A stretch of 64,000 nt of DNA, taken from Streptococcus cristatus (GTDB lineage Bacteria; Bacillota; Bacilli; Lactobacillales; Streptococcaceae). Made by a program: the position numbers and the translations under genes. The DNA is taken from contig NZ_VSJJ01000002.1 in NCBI RefSeq assembly GCF_008369405.1, positions 125,506 to 189,505 on the forward strand, read 5' to 3'. Position 1 is the first letter of the stretch, and every line of letters starts with the position of its first letter. This document shows positions 45,254-53,742 of the stretch, piece by piece. The notes under the pieces were generated by a model. It worked only from the letters and a program-made list of their open reading frames with translations, was not told where the DNA came from and did not search any database.

Positions 45254-46486
45254 ATGAAAATAGCAGTAGCAGGTACAGGGTATGTTGGTTTGTCCATTGC
45301 AGTTTTGTTGTCTCAGCATCATCAAGTAATGGCTGTGGACATAATTCCTGAGAAGGTCGAGCTAATTAATCAAAGAAAGTCGCCTATTCAAGATGACTAC
45401 ATAGAGAAATATCTGGCAGAAAAGGATTTAAATTTAGTGGCTACATTGGATGCAAAAGAAGCATATCAAGATGCAAATTTTGTTGTTATTGCAGCTCCAA
45501 CTAATTATGATCCGAAAAAGAATTTCTTCGATACGTCTGCTGTAGAGTCTGTCATTAAAACAGTGCTGAAATATAACCCTGAGGCAATCATGGTGATTAA
45601 AAGTACAGTTCCTGTGGGCTACACAGAGTCAGCGCGGAAGAAGTTTCAGACTGAAAATATCTTATTTAGCCCTGAGTTTTTACGTGAATCAAAAGCCCTT
45701 TATGATAATCTGTACCCGAGTCGAATTATTTTAGGGACAGATAAAAATAGTGAGCACTTGGTAGGCGCTGCTGAAACTTTTGCGGGATTGCTCCAAGAAG
45801 GAGCTTTAAAAGAAGATATTGATACATTGTATATGGGCTTTACAGAAGCTGAAGCAGTAAAGCTTTTTGCGAATACTTATCTTGCTCTGCGTGTTTCTTA
45901 TTTTAATGAGTTGGATACTTATTCTGAGATGAAGGGGCTAGACACTCAAGCTATTATTGATGGAGTTTGTTTAGATCCACGGATCGGCTCTCACTATAAC
46001 AATCCTTCCTTCGGCTATGGTGGCTATTGTCTTCCTAAAGATACCAAGCAACTTCTTGCAAATTATTCTGATGTTCCTCAGGATATGATGACAGCGATTG
46101 TACAAAGTAATCGGACAAGGAAAGATTATATTGCCGATCGGATTTTAGATCTTGCTGGCGCCTATGTTGGCAATGAGGATTATGAACCGTCTAAAGAGCG
46201 AGATATTACTGTAGGTGTCTATCGTTTGACAATGAAAAGTGATTCAGATAATTTCAGACAATCTTCTATTCAAGGTGTTATGAAACGTCTGAAAGCCAAG
46301 GGTGTCACCATTATTATTTACGAGCCAACGCTTGAGGATAATGTTACCTTCTTTGGTAGTAAAGTGGTCAATGATTTCAAAAAATTTAAGGAACTTAGTC
46401 AAGTGATCATTGCTAATCGTTTTGATGAAAGCTTAGAAGATGTAAAAGAAAAAGTCTACACTAGGGATATTTTTAAGAGAGATTAA
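45254..46486 (+). CDS. ugd: UDP-glucose 6-dehydrogenase
   Basis: 410 residues. NAD loop [13 protein letters not shown] (residues 7-19), [29 protein letters not shown] and the catalytic cysteine in [15 protein letters not shown] (Cys259) identify the UDP-glucose/GDP-mannose dehydrogenase family, short Ugd form. It oxidises UDP-glucose to UDP-glucuronate, so the capsule probably contains a uronic acid (or a sugar derived from it). Base composition returns to that of the surrounding chromosome. Last gene of the capsule operon; no clear terminator follows within the next 150 bp. Confidence 0.94.
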   Translation: MKIAVAGTGYVGLSIAVLLSQHHQVMAVDIIPEKVELINQRKSPIQDDYIEKYLAEKDLNLVATLDAKEAYQDANFVVIAAPTNYDPKKNFFDTSAVESVIKTVLKYNPEAIMVIKSTVPVGYTESARKKFQTENILFSPEFLRESKALYDNLYPSRIILGTDKNSEHLVGAAETFAGLLQEGALKEDIDTLYMGFTEAEAVKLFANTYLALRVSYFNELDTYSEMKGLDTQAIIDGVCLDPRIGSHYNNPSFGYGGYCLPKDTKQLLANYSDVPQDMMTAIVQSNRTRKDYIADRILDLAGAYVGNEDYEPSKERDITVGVYRLTMKSDSDNFRQSSIQGVMKRLKAKGVTIIIYEPTLEDNVTFFGSKVVNDFKKFKELSQVIIANRFDESLEDVKEKVYTRDIFKRD

Positions 46487-46667
46487 GATTATTCACATTG
46501 CTTGAAATAATTCTCAACCCCCAAATGTCAAAAATATTCCTTGAAATGTCACTTTCTAGCGCCCTACCCTACCTTTTGGCTCTAAAATGAGACAGGATAC
46601 GATTCTTGCTCCTAATCCTATTCTTTTTACGTTAAACTAGTATAAAAGCAAAAAGATTGGAGTTATA

Positions 46668-46895
46668 ATGGAAATTCAAGAAATTTATAATCAATTCAGA
46701 GATTACTATGGGGAGCTTGAGGCTGAGTATGCTCATTGTCAAAAGGCTAGCATGGAGTGGGAAAGCCTGCATCTGCGCTATCTGATTTACTACCTGATGC
46801 GCTATGATATTGGGGAGATCAAGTTTTTCAATGCCTATCATTATCGGGCGGCTTACCGCTGGTATTTGCAGTCCTTGATGCTGAGCTCGGCTTGA
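46668..46895 (+). CDS. Small acidic protein, unknown function
   Basis: 75 residues (MEIQEIYNQFRDYYGELEAEY...), rich in Tyr and Glu, one Cys at position 24, no membrane span. ATTGGAGTT precedes ATG 46668. The gene stops 6 bp before repeat copy 2, which provides its terminator. It follows a 180-bp gap after ugd in which I see a possible -10 (TATAAA near 46641) but no strong promoter. No family recognised. The clear ribosome site and terminator suggest it is real. Confidence 0.6.
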   Translation: MEIQEIYNQFRDYYGELEAEYAHCQKASMEWESLHLRYLIYYLMRYDIGEIKFFNAYHYRAAYRWYLQSLMLSSA

Positions 46896-46901
46896 TATTT
46901 A

Positions 46902-47082
46902 GAGAGTGGGACAGAAATCGGTAATTCGTTAGAATTCGATTTCGTCGTCCCACCTCCGCACAGTTGAGTAGGGCTGTAAAAGCTGATGAAATCAGCATAG
47001 TAGAGCCCACTCAACCCCTGCGTCTTGCTCGACAATCCAAAGACAATTGAGAGGCTAGGACTTTTGTCCCAGCCTCTTTTTT
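46902..47082 (+). repeat. Structured intergenic repeat, copy 2 (181 bp), ending in an intrinsic terminator
   Basis: Second copy of the element at 24291-24471, same orientation relative to the upstream gene. Differences seen: C for T in GGGACAG, AT for GC in CAGCATAG, C for T in TTGCTCGAC, T for C in AGCCTC. Here the terminal stem GAGGCTaGGAC-TTTT-GTCCcAGCCTC is perfect over its outer six base pairs. The conserved stems suggest an RNA or an element spread as a unit. Confidence 0.85.
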
Positions 47083-47104
47083 ATTCCCTTGGGAGGATAA
47101 TTTA

Positions 47105-47113
47105 TGATAAAAT
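47105..47113 (+). promoter_or_regulatory. Extended -10 element before the CapA-like gene
   Basis: TGaTAAAAT (TAAAAT 47108-47113), 25 bp before the start codon; no clear -35. Confidence 0.5.
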
Positions 47114-47137
47114 ATAAGTAATACGGAGGTTGGCAAA

Positions 47138-48406
47138 ATGGAGAAAAGATCTGAAATCAAGCGACAAGCAGCACCAAGTAACCGTACTTTTATCCTTGCC
47201 CTGCTGGGAGCGGTATTTGTATCAGCGGCAGCCATTTTATTCTTCCAAAGCATCATGGGGATGCCTAAGGGAAGTGGTAGGAATGCTGTTAAAGATGCTC
47301 CCAAGTCTTCCTTGGTGGCAGGAAAGAAGGCTGACTCGAAAACGGTTCGCATTATGGCTAATGGCGATCTTTTGTACCATGATGGACTTTATATGAGCGC
47401 TCAGAAGGCTGATGGTAGCTATGATTTTTCGGAAAATTTCACCTATATCAAGGACTGGCTTCATCAAGGGGACCTGGTCTTGGGGGATTTTGAAGGAACC
47501 ATTCGCTCAGACTATCCTTTGGGAGGCTATCCGCTTTTCAATGCTCCGGAAGCTGTTGTCCCCGCCATCAAAGATGCTGGCTATCAAGTGGTGGATCTGG
47601 CCCATAATCACATCCTAGACTCAGGGCTTGAGGGAGTCTTTACGACTGCCAAAGCCTTTGAAGATCATGGGATTAGTCCAGTCGGCGTCTATACTCACAA
47701 AAACAGGGAAAAATCGCCCATCCTGATCAAAGAGGTAAAAGGTATCAAGATTGCGATTCTGGCTTACTCCTATGGTTTTAATGGCTTGGAGTCCAATCTC
47801 AGTCAGAAGGAGATTGATCATCACCTATCGACCTTTGATGAGGAGAAGATGAAGGCGGAGATTAAGCAGGCGGAGAAAGAAGCGGACATTACAGTAGTCA
47901 TGCCGCAGACGGGGATCGAATACCAGCTGGAGCCAAATGAGGAGCAGGTCGAGCTCTACCACAAGATGGTGGACTGGGGAGCGGACATCATTTTTGGTGG
48001 GCATCCGCACGTGGTGCAGCCTTCAGAAATCCTTGAAAAAGATGGTCAGAAGAAGCTGATTATCTACTCCATGGGGAATTTTATCTCCAATCAGCGGATT
48101 GAAACCATGGCTGGTGTGGATACGGCTGAGTGGACCGAGCGTGGCGTCTTGATGGATGTGACCATTGAAAAGACGGATAAGGGGACCATTATCAAAAAAG
48201 CTCAGGCACATCCAAGCTGGGTCAGCCGTGTGGAAAAGGGAACTTATTCGCCAGAGGGTTATCCGCTTTACACTTATCAAACCCTTATCTTAGAAGACTT
48301 CATTGAGGGTGGAAAATATCGCAATCAGCTGGATCAGGCGACCAAAGATCGGATTGATACAGCCTATAAGGAAATGAAAGAGCATGTGCATCTGAATTGG
48401 AAATAA
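47138..48406 (+). CDS. CapA-family metallophosphatase-like membrane protein
   Basis: 422 residues; ACGGAGG precedes ATG. One N-terminal membrane anchor (about residues 19-41), then an extracellular domain of the CapA/PgsA group: IMANGDLLYHDGLY, VLGDFEGTIRSDYPLGGYPLFN, DLAHNHILDSG, IEYQLEPNEEQV and FGGHPHVVQPSEI. In Bacillus such proteins belong to poly-gamma-glutamate synthesis, but no capB or capC genes are near, and most streptococcal homologues are orphans. Metal-binding Asp, Asn and His residues are present. It is separated from the capsule locus by the repeat and is probably not part of it. Confidence 0.88.
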   Translation: MEKRSEIKRQAAPSNRTFILALLGAVFVSAAAILFFQSIMGMPKGSGRNAVKDAPKSSLVAGKKADSKTVRIMANGDLLYHDGLYMSAQKADGSYDFSENFTYIKDWLHQGDLVLGDFEGTIRSDYPLGGYPLFNAPEAVVPAIKDAGYQVVDLAHNHILDSGLEGVFTTAKAFEDHGISPVGVYTHKNREKSPILIKEVKGIKIAILAYSYGFNGLESNLSQKEIDHHLSTFDEEKMKAEIKQAEKEADITVVMPQTGIEYQLEPNEEQVELYHKMVDWGADIIFGGHPHVVQPSEILEKDGQKKLIIYSMGNFISNQRIETMAGVDTAEWTERGVLMDVTIEKTDKGTIIKKAQAHPSWVSRVEKGTYSPEGYPLYTYQTLILEDFIEGGKYRNQLDQATKDRIDTAYKEMKEHVHLNWK

Positions 48407-48488
48407 GCACAAAAAGCGACACTCCCTTTTGTTTCTTTGCTTTTCTTTGTTGAAAAACGAACTATTATAGAACCTACGAGCAAAATAG

Positions 48489-48517
48489 TTTCATTATCAA
48501 AGAATTTTATATATAAT
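48489..48517 (+). promoter_or_regulatory. Promoter of the DUF1033 gene
   Basis: TTTCAT (48489-48494), 17-bp spacer, TATAAT (48512-48517); weak -35, good -10. Confidence 0.55.
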
Positions 48518-48540
48518 ATAGGATACAAAAGGGGACAGGT

Positions 48541-48912
48541 ATGTACAGCGTAATAGAAATGTATGGTGATTATGAGCCCTGGTGGTTTTTAGACGGTTGG
48601 GAGGACGATATCATTGAAAAAAGGTATTTCGATGATTATTACACCGCCCTCAAATACTATAAACACCGCTGGTTAGAGATGTCTGAAGCATCGCCGCTTT
48701 ATAAAAGCCGTAGTGATCTTATGACGATTTTCTGGGATCCGGCCGATCAACGTTGGTGTGAGGAGTGCAATGAAGATATTCAGCAATACCACTCCCTGCT
48801 TTTGTTAGAAAATGAAAGTAAGATCCCCAAGAGCAAGTATCGTCCAGGCTACCGCAAGCAAAATGCTACTGAAAAACACCGTATTTGCAAAATTAAAGTG
48901 CGAGCTAGATAG
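48541..48912 (+). CDS. DUF1033 family protein
   Basis: 123 residues; AAGGGGACAGGT precedes ATG. The family pattern MYSVIEMYGDYEPWWFLDGW, FDDYYTALKYYKHRW, SPLYKSRSDLMTIFWD and RWCEECNEDIQQYHSLLLL is plain; a CxxC pair (Cys78-Cys81) could bind metal. DUF1033 genes sit just before comYA/comGA in most streptococci, outside the competence operon itself. Cytoplasmic; function unknown. A terminator separates it from comYA. Confidence 0.88.
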   Translation: MYSVIEMYGDYEPWWFLDGWEDDIIEKRYFDDYYTALKYYKHRWLEMSEASPLYKSRSDLMTIFWDPADQRWCEECNEDIQQYHSLLLLENESKIPKSKYRPGYRKQNATEKHRICKIKVRAR

Positions 48913-48922
48913 AATAAAAGTC

Positions 48923-48957
48923 AAAGAATGGAGAAAATTTCTTCATTCTTTTTTTAT
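48923..48957 (+). terminator. Intrinsic terminator after the DUF1033 gene
   Basis: AAAGAATG and CATTCTTT enclose a second AGAAA/TTTCT pairing, followed by TTTTT. The T-rich tail leads straight into the comYA cin-box. Confidence 0.82.
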
Positions 48958-48971
48958 TTTTTCTCATTTTG

Positions 48972-48979
48972 TGCGAATA
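48972..48979 (+). promoter_or_regulatory. cin-box (ComX/SigX promoter) of the comY operon
   Basis: TGCGAATA followed by GTAAGG, 18 bp before comYA; one base from consensus TACGAATA. Confidence 0.88.
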
Positions 48980-48997
48980 GTAAGGTGAGGAGGACTT

Positions 48998-49939
48998 ATG
49001 GTTCAAAAAATTGCAAAGGAAATGATTCAATTGGGCAGGCAGGAAGCGGCCCAAGATATCTATCTGATTCCCAAGAGTTCCTGCTATGAGCTTTATATGC
49101 GGGTGGGGGATGAGAGGCGCTTCATTCAGACATATGACTTTGATTTATTATCGTCAGTCATCAGCCATTTTAAGTTTGTCTCGGGGATGAATGTCGGAGA
49201 GAAGCGGCGCAGCCAGCTAGGCTCCTGCGATTATGATTGTGGAGAAGTGACGGTCTCGCTTCGTCTGTCAACAGTCGGGGATTACCGCGGCTATGAGAGT
49301 TTGGTGATTCGGCTCTTACACGATGAGGAGCGTGAGCTGCGTTTCTGGTTTGACAATCTGCCTGATCTTCGTAAAAAAGTCAATTCTCGTGGCCTTTATC
49401 TGTTTTCAGGGCCGGTTGGCAGTGGAAAGACAACGCTGATGCATCAGCTGGCTCAGATGAGATTTGGGCAACAACAGGTCATGTCTATCGAGGACCCTGT
49501 GGAAATCAAGCAGGAAAATATGCTCCAGCTTCAACTGAATGAAACGATTGGCATGACCTATGACAGCCTCATCAAGCTATCTCTGCGCCATAGGCCAGAT
49601 CTCTTGATTATCGGTGAAATCCGAGACCAAGAAACGGCTCGTGCGGTGGTAAGGGCTAGTTTGACAGGGGCCACGGTCTTTTCAACCATCCATGCCAAGA
49701 GCATTCGCGGAGTGTATGAGCGTCTGCTAGAGCTGGGTGTCAGTGAGGATGAGCTGCGCATGGTATTACAGGGCGTCTGTTACCAGCGTTTAATCGGGGG
49801 AGGAGGTGTGATCGACTTTGTCAACCAAGACTATCAACAGCACGAAGCCAGTCTCTGGAACCAGCAGATTGACCAGCTTTTTGCAGATGGACATATCACA
49901 GCTGATCAAAGGCAGGCGGAAAAAATTATCTACGCCTAA
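48998..49939 (+). CDS. comYA: Competence pilus assembly ATPase ComYA/ComGA
   Basis: 313 residues; GAGGAGGAC precedes ATG. Type II/IV secretion ATPase with Walker A GPVGSGKTTL (about 138), Walker B-region MSIEDPVEI, the His/Asp boxes (LSLRHRPDLLIIGEIRD, GATVFSTIHAKS). It powers assembly of the transformation pilus at the inner face of the membrane. First gene of the comY operon, expressed from a cin-box promoter, so induced only in competence. Confidence 0.96.
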   Translation: MVQKIAKEMIQLGRQEAAQDIYLIPKSSCYELYMRVGDERRFIQTYDFDLLSSVISHFKFVSGMNVGEKRRSQLGSCDYDCGEVTVSLRLSTVGDYRGYESLVIRLLHDEERELRFWFDNLPDLRKKVNSRGLYLFSGPVGSGKTTLMHQLAQMRFGQQQVMSIEDPVEIKQENMLQLQLNETIGMTYDSLIKLSLRHRPDLLIIGEIRDQETARAVVRASLTGATVFSTIHAKSIRGVYERLLELGVSEDELRMVLQGVCYQRLIGGGGVIDFVNQDYQQHEASLWNQQIDQLFADGHITADQRQAEKIIYA

Positions 49940-50903
49940 GCAAAAGAAGATTATCGAGTTGTTTCGTAATCTTTTTATCAGCGGTTTTCATTTGGCGGAG
50001 ATTGTTGATTTCCTACGGCGGAGCGCCCTTTTAGAGGAGGCCTATGTCGCAGAAATGCGTTCGGGTTTGGCTGCGGGGCAGTCATTTTCCCAGATTATGA
50101 AGCGTTTAGGCTTTTCAGATAATGTAGTCACCCAGCTATCTTTGTCAGAGTTGCATGGAAATCTAAATCTTAGTTTGGGTAAAATCGAGGATTATCTGGA
50201 AAATCTATCCAAGGTCCGTAAGAAATTGATTGAGGTGGGGACTTATCCCCTGATGCTGCTTGGATTTTTGGTGCTGATTATGCTGGGCTTGCGCAACTAC
50301 CTTCTGCCTCAGCTGGATAGTCAAAATATGGCTACTCAGTTCATTCACCATCTACCGCAAATTTTTTTGGGAGGCGTTCTGGTGCTGTGCTTGCTGATTT
50401 GCGGTGGATGGCTCTATTATCGCAAGAGCTCTAAGATGAGATTTTTCAGTCGTTTGGCCAAGTTTCCTTATGTTGGCACCTTAGTGCGGGCCTATCTGAC
50501 AGCCTACTATGCACGTGAATGGGGCAATATGATTGGACAAGGGCTGGAATTAAGTCAGATTTTTCTCATCATGCAGGACCAGCCGTCTCAGCTCTTTCAG
50601 GAGCTGGGGCGAGACTTGGAGGCGGCTCTAGGTGCAGGTCAGGGTTATGCCGAGAAGGTCGGTACTTATCCTTTCTTTAAGAAAGAGCTGGCTCTCATCA
50701 TCGAGTACGGCGAGGTCAAGTCCAAGTTGGGTGATGAATTGGAACTATATGCCGAAAAGACTTGGGAAGAGTTTTTCCTGAGAATCAATCGTGCCATGAA
50801 TTTGATTCAGCCTCTCGTTTTTGTCTTTGTCGCCCTTGTTATTGTTTTACTTTATGCAGCCATGTTGCTGCCAATTTATCAGAATATGGAGATTCAATTA
50901 TGA
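49887..50903 (+). CDS. comYB: Competence pilus membrane platform protein ComYB/ComGB
   Basis: 338 residues from ATG 49887 (MDISQLIKGRRKK), overlapping comYA by 53 bp; the frame is open further upstream (49818), but homologues begin near here. GspF/PilC-type integral membrane protein with spans near residues 115-140, 155-180 and 305-330 and two GspF repeats (FRNLFISGFHLAEIVDFL, YAREWGNMIGQGLELSQIF). It anchors pilus assembly and works with ComYA. No strong ribosome site is seen, as expected for a coupled overlap. Confidence 0.93.
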   Translation: MDISQLIKGRRKKLSTPKQKKIIELFRNLFISGFHLAEIVDFLRRSALLEEAYVAEMRSGLAAGQSFSQIMKRLGFSDNVVTQLSLSELHGNLNLSLGKIEDYLENLSKVRKKLIEVGTYPLMLLGFLVLIMLGLRNYLLPQLDSQNMATQFIHHLPQIFLGGVLVLCLLICGGWLYYRKSSKMRFFSRLAKFPYVGTLVRAYLTAYYAREWGNMIGQGLELSQIFLIMQDQPSQLFQELGRDLEAALGAGQGYAEKVGTYPFFKKELALIIEYGEVKSKLGDELELYAEKTWEEFFLRINRAMNLIQPLVFVFVALVIVLLYAAMLLPIYQNMEIQL

Positions 50904-51217
50904 AAAAATTAAAAACTTTGAAGGTTAAAGCCTTTACTTTGGTGGAAATGTTAGTCGTTCTTCTCATCATCAGCGTCTTGATGCTCTTGTTTGTTCCGAA
51001 TTTGACTAAGCAGAAGGATGCTATCTCAAAAAGCGGCAACGCGGCCGTCGTCAAGGTCGTGGAAAGTCAGGCTGAGCTTTATGAATTGAAGAATGTTAAT
51101 GAAAAAGCCACTCTAGGAAAATTGGTAGCTGATGGTCGGATTACCGACAAGCAGGTGGCATCCTATAAAGCTTACTATGGGGATAACAGCAGTGAAACTC
51201 GCGCAGTTGCGGATTAA
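50900..51217 (+). CDS. comYC: Major competence pseudopilin ComYC/ComGC
   Basis: 105 residues from ATG 50900, overlapping the comYB stop (ATGA). The prepilin cleavage and hydrophobic motif VKAFTLVEMLVVLLIISVL (residues 8-26) has the mandatory Glu at +5. It is the main subunit of the transformation pilus and is processed by the PilD/ComC peptidase, which is not in the window. Confidence 0.95.
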   Translation: MKKLKTLKVKAFTLVEMLVVLLIISVLMLLFVPNLTKQKDAISKSGNAAVVKVVESQAELYELKNVNEKATLGKLVADGRITDKQVASYKAYYGDNSSETRAVAD

Positions 51218-51611
51218 GGCTTTTACGCTGCTGGAAAGTCTCCTAGCTTTATTTGTGGTCAGCTTCATTTTATTAGGTTTATCTGGCTCTGTTCAGGCTG
51301 GTTTCAATCAAGTGCAGGAGCAGCTGTTTTTCATGGAATTTGAGCATCTTTATCAGGAGAGCCAAAAGCTAAGTATGGCTGGGCATGAAAAGATAAAGCT
51401 GACCATTTCTGACCGTAAGATTTCCAATGGCTACCAGCAGGTGGAGTTTCCCAAGACCTTGCAGGAGCATGCTCCTCAGACTATTCAGTTTGATCAGGCT
51501 GGCGGGAATTCTTCGCTCAGCAAGATTGTTTTTCAAACGGAGGATAAAAAGGTTGTTTACCAGCTTTATATGGGCAATGGAAAATTTAAAAAGACGACGA
51601 ATGAAGGCTAG
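51192..51611 (+). CDS. comYD: Minor competence pseudopilin ComYD/ComGD
   Basis: 139 residues with GTG 51192 as the probable start (GGGG eight bases upstream); ATG 51177 is an in-frame alternative. Prepilin motif [20 protein letters not shown] with Glu at +5, then LFFMEFEHLYQESQKLSMAG and QFDQAGGNSSLSKIVFQ, as in pneumococcal CglD. Overlaps comYC by 26 bp. Confidence 0.9.
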   Translation: MKLAQLRIKAFTLLESLLALFVVSFILLGLSGSVQAGFNQVQEQLFFMEFEHLYQESQKLSMAGHEKIKLTISDRKISNGYQQVEFPKTLQEHAPQTIQFDQAGGNSSLSKIVFQTEDKKVVYQLYMGNGKFKKTTNEG

Positions 51612-51870
51612 CGTTTTGCTAGAGGCTCTGGTGGCAATGGCGGTTTTTGCAGCTATTGCCAGCCTCTTGCTTGGGCAGATTAGTCAGTCGCGGCAGGAAC
51701 AGACTCGTTTATTGCAGGAGGAGGAAGTGCTGCGGGTTGCTCGGATGGCCATGCAGACGGGTCAGGAAAGTCTGACAGTCAACAGCATCACAGTCCGTCA
51801 AGTCAAGACCGACCAGCAATTAACCGTCTACCACCAAGAGGAGAAGGTGCTCAGTGTTAAAAAACGTTAA
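51601..51870 (+). CDS. comYE: Minor competence pseudopilin ComYE/ComGE
   Basis: 89 residues from ATG 51601, overlapping the comYD end by 11 bp. Short prepilin-like N-terminus [20 protein letters not shown] with Glu8 in place, followed by a heptad-like helical stretch ([18 protein letters not shown]). The longer open frame upstream (from 51427) is antisense-free read-through of comYD sequence and is rejected. Confidence 0.88.
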   Translation: MKASVLLEALVAMAVFAAIASLLLGQISQSRQEQTRLLQEEEVLRVARMAMQTGQESLTVNSITVRQVKTDQQLTVYHQEEKVLSVKKR

Positions 51871-52291
51871 AATCAAAGCTTTTACACTTTTAGAAACGCT
51901 AGTTGCCCTGCTGGTCTTGAGTGGTGGTATGCTAGTCTTTCAGTCGATGACCAAGCTTCTGGCTTTTGAACTGCGACAGCAACAGGAAAATAAGCAGCAG
52001 GAATGGCTCTTATTTGTCGATCAGTTAGAGACAGAGCTATCGCGCAGCCAATTTGACAGGGTCGAAAACGACAAAATCTACGTCAAACAGGATGGCAAAA
52101 ATATAGCTTTAGGAAAATCTAGGAGTGATGATTTCCGCAAGACGGATGCTTCGGGACGCGGCTATCAGCCCATGATCTATGGGCTCAAGGCTGCTCCGAT
52201 TACTCAAAAGGGGAACCTTGTCCGCTTTCGTTTCCAGTTTGAAAATGATTTAGAAAGAGAGTATGTCTATCGTGTCCAAGATAAAAGTTAA
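51854..52291 (+). CDS. comYF: Minor competence pseudopilin ComYF/ComGF
   Basis: 145 residues from GTG 51854, overlapping comYE by 17 bp. Prepilin motif [20 protein letters not shown] with Glu at +5; the body ([50 protein letters not shown]) matches ComGF-type proteins, which are minor pilins at the tip or base of the pilus. Confidence 0.91.
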   Translation: MLKNVKIKAFTLLETLVALLVLSGGMLVFQSMTKLLAFELRQQQENKQQEWLLFVDQLETELSRSQFDRVENDKIYVKQDGKNIALGKSRSDDFRKTDASGRGYQPMIYGLKAAPITQKGNLVRFRFQFENDLEREYVYRVQDKS

Positions 52292-52661
52292 GGCAGGCAT
52301 CTTGCTCTACGCCCTCTTTATGGCAGCGGTCTTCAGCTTGCTCTTGCAGTTTTATCTGAATCGGCAGGTGACCAATCAGCGGCTCTTTCAAGCCAATCGA
52401 GAAAGAACAGAAGCCTATGCTATGGCTGTTTTGACCAAGGAGACTGTCACGGAGGAGAGTGGACAATTAACCTTTGACCAAGGGAGCGCTCATTATCGGA
52501 GACAGGGAAAGATGCTGGAAGTCAGCAGCCAGCTCGCCAATCAGAAGAGCTATTCTTTCTATTTTGAGAGTAAAAAGGAGCCAGAAAAGAAGGCTAAAGA
52601 TACTAAAGACTCTAAAGAAAGTAAAGAGCCCTTTCCTTCAACTGACAAGAGAAGCGACTAA
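52263..52661 (+). CDS. comYG: ComYG/ComGG-type competence pilin-like protein
   Basis: 132 residues, overlapping comYF by 29 bp. N-terminus [20 protein letters not shown] lacks the usual Phe-Thr-Leu-x-Glu prepilin Glu at +5, as is common in ComGG. Body [20 protein letters not shown]... and a low-complexity Lys/Asp/Glu/Ser tail ([12 protein letters not shown]) that is unusually long. Last pilin gene, followed by a terminator. Confidence 0.85.
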   Translation: MSIVSKIKVKAGILLYALFMAAVFSLLLQFYLNRQVTNQRLFQANRERTEAYAMAVLTKETVTEESGQLTFDQGSAHYRRQGKMLEVSSQLANQKSYSFYFESKKEPEKKAKDTKDSKESKEPFPSTDKRSD

Positions 52662-52689
52662 TATAAATGTAAAAGATTTGTAATCCGAT

Positions 52690-52715
52690 AGCCCTTGGAA
52701 AGAGGGCTTCTTTTT
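52690..52715 (+). terminator. Intrinsic terminator after comYG
   Basis: AGCCCT (52690-52695), 7-nt loop, AGGGCT (52703-52708), then TCTTTTT. Confidence 0.8.
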
Positions 52716-52741
52716 GGTATCATAAGACAACGGAGGATGCC

Positions 52742-53707
52742 ATGAAATTTGAAAAAATAGAACGAGCTTTTCACCTGCTTTTAGAAAATGTGCAAAATAT
52801 CCAAAATGCGCTGGGAACTAATTTTTATGATGCCTTGATTGAGCAAAATGGGATTTATCTGGATGGAGATACGGACTTACAAGAAATTCTGAAAAATAAT
52901 GACAAGCTTCGCGCTTTGCATTTGACTAAGGAAGAGTGGCGTCGGGCTTATCAGTTTATTTTTATGAAGGCTTCTCAGACAGAGCCGCTTCAAGCCAATC
53001 ATCAGTTCACACCTGATTCGGTCGGCTTCTTGCTGAGTTTTTTGATTGACCAGTTGGCTCAAGGAGAACGAGTTGATTTGCTGGAGATCGGCAGTGGAAC
53101 AGGCAATTTGGCGGAGACCCTGCTCAACCACACACAGAAAAATATGGATTATCTAGGCCTAGAAATTGACGACTTGCTGATTGATTTATCTGCCAGCATT
53201 GCCGAAGTCATGAATTCCAAGGCACACTTTGCTCAAGGAGATGCGGTGCGGCCTCAGGTTCTGAAAGAAAGCGACTTGATTGTCAGTGACTTGCCAGTGG
53301 GTTATTATCCCGATGATGCAGTAGCTGCTCGCTATGAGGTTGCCAGCCCAGACGAGCATACTTATGCCCATCATCTCTTGATGGAGCAGTCGCTAAAATA
53401 TTTGAAACCGGGGGGCTATGCTATCTTTCTCGCGCCAAACAATCTGCTAACGAGCCCTCAGAGTCACCTGCTGAAAAAATGGTTGCTTTCTAGCGCCCAG
53501 CTCTTGGCAATGATTTCCCTGCCAGAGAAGATTTTCGCAAGCCGTCAGAGTGCCAAGACACTATTTGTCTTAAGGAAACAAGGCGAATCAGACATCCAGC
53601 CTTTTATCTACCCTTTGCAGGACTTGCAAAGTCAGGATGAAATCTTGAAGTTTCGTGAAAGTTTTCAAAACTGGGTCAAAGTTAGTGAAATTCGAACAAA
53701 TTTCTGA
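52742..53707 (+). CDS. comYH: Class I SAM-dependent DNA methyltransferase-like protein (ComYH/YtxK type)
   Basis: 321 residues; ACGGAGGA precedes ATG. N6-adenine methylase-like fold: SAM motif LLEIGSGTGNLAETL (about 117-131), SDLPVGYYPDD in place of the NPPY catalytic motif, and a helical N-terminal domain (FDALIEQNG, MKASQTEPLQ). The gene follows the comY pilin genes and precedes ackA in many streptococci, where it is called comYH and, by reports in S. mutans, affects transformation. The altered motif (DLPVGYY) suggests it may not act on adenine in DNA. A TGgTATCAT at 52715-52723 may be its own -10. Confidence 0.86.
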   Translation: MKFEKIERAFHLLLENVQNIQNALGTNFYDALIEQNGIYLDGDTDLQEILKNNDKLRALHLTKEEWRRAYQFIFMKASQTEPLQANHQFTPDSVGFLLSFLIDQLAQGERVDLLEIGSGTGNLAETLLNHTQKNMDYLGLEIDDLLIDLSASIAEVMNSKAHFAQGDAVRPQVLKESDLIVSDLPVGYYPDDAVAARYEVASPDEHTYAHHLLMEQSLKYLKPGGYAIFLAPNNLLTSPQSHLLKKWLLSSAQLLAMISLPEKIFASRQSAKTLFVLRKQGESDIQPFIYPLQDLQSQDEILKFRESFQNWVKVSEIRTNF

Positions 53708-53731
53708 TATAATAGTTTGAAAACGCTTAAA
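53705..53731 (+). promoter_or_regulatory. ackA promoter with catabolite-response element (cre)
   Basis: TGaTATAAT (TATAAT 53708-53713) overlapping the end of comYH, followed by TGAAAACGCTTAAA (53718-53731), which matches the cre consensus TGWAANCGNTNWCA at all but one position. The cre lies at the expected transcription start, so CcpA binding there would tend to block, unlike the upstream activating cre known for ackA in some species. Confidence 0.75.
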
Positions 53732-53742
53732 GAGGTGACGAG

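Noticed and set aside
45865-45875. TGCGAATA, cin-box-like
   Set aside because: Inside the ugd coding sequence, no gene starts downstream at the right distance.
47138-48406. CapA-like gene as part of the capsule locus or of a poly-gamma-glutamate system
   Set aside because: Separated from ugd by an orphan gene and a terminator-bearing repeat, with its own -10; no capB, capC or capE-like genes nearby.
52263-52661. comYG lacking the prepilin Glu as a broken gene
   Set aside because: ComGG proteins commonly diverge at this motif; frame, overlap and length are normal.
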